This document shows, in pieces, positions 5,112 to 5,125 of a DNA stretch of 5,125 bases. This stretch comes from an uncultured Clostridia bacterium (GTDB lineage Bacteria > Bacillota_A > Clostridia > Christensenellales > Aristaeellaceae). The position numbers and the translations under genes are program-made. The DNA lies in NCBI GenBank assembly GCA_945871545.1, contig CAMBWJ010000166.1, positions 1-5,125 on the forward strand. The letters run 5' to 3'. Below the pieces are notes generated by a model. That model had not been told where the DNA came from. It searched no databases and saw only the letters and a list, made by a program, of their open reading frames with translations. Position 1 is the stretch's first letter, and each line of letters begins with the position of its first letter.

Positions 5112-5125
5112 TCAATCGTGGGCGA

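Overview
The window looks like a chromosomal segment from a Gram-positive anaerobe of the class Clostridia, probably a gut lineage. The main reasons are a tRNA-responsive T-box leader ahead of a threonyl-tRNA synthetase, consensus SigA-type promoters with extended -10 elements, strong AAGGAG ribosome sites, secreted leucine-rich-repeat proteins of the BspA-like type, and Clostridia-like features of ThrS (no TGS domain, NCPGG motif). The lineage is inferred; no rRNA or other marker gene is present.

Left part, minus strand (1-2507). Two neighbouring genes encode proteins with Sec signal peptides. The first in transcription order (2493 to 1678) is a 271-residue secreted protein of unknown function with six cysteines. 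The second (1579 to beyond base 1) is a BspA-like protein with about 17 leucine-rich repeats of 23 residues; its C-terminus lies outside the window. A good promoter sits in the 98-base gap between them, so the LRR gene can be transcribed on its own. The LRR gene is visibly less GC-rich than the rest of the window.

Centre, plus strand (2602-4667). This is a textbook aminoacyl-tRNA synthetase unit: promoter, T-box leader with a threonine (ACC) specifier, mutually exclusive antiterminator and terminator, ribosome site, then thrS. Uncharged tRNA-Thr is expected to stabilise the antiterminator and let transcription run into thrS. The leader is compact, with no room for stem II, and the encoded ThrS lacks most of the N-terminal TGS domain while keeping the editing, catalytic and anticodon-binding domains.

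Right part, plus strand (4668-5125). Between thrS and a 57-residue DUF3006-like gene there are six near-consecutive stem-loops in 186 bases, none with a proper U-tract. They look like short repetitive (REP- or MITE-like) palindromes collected in one intergenic space, and this is the least explained structure in the window. The small gene has its own ribosome site just after the last hairpin. The final 74 bases hold only a weak terminator candidate.

No tRNA, rRNA, CRISPR array, transposase, phage gene or defence system is visible. I found no convincing new multi-gene system; the most useful leads are the hairpin array, the compact T-box and the two secreted proteins.
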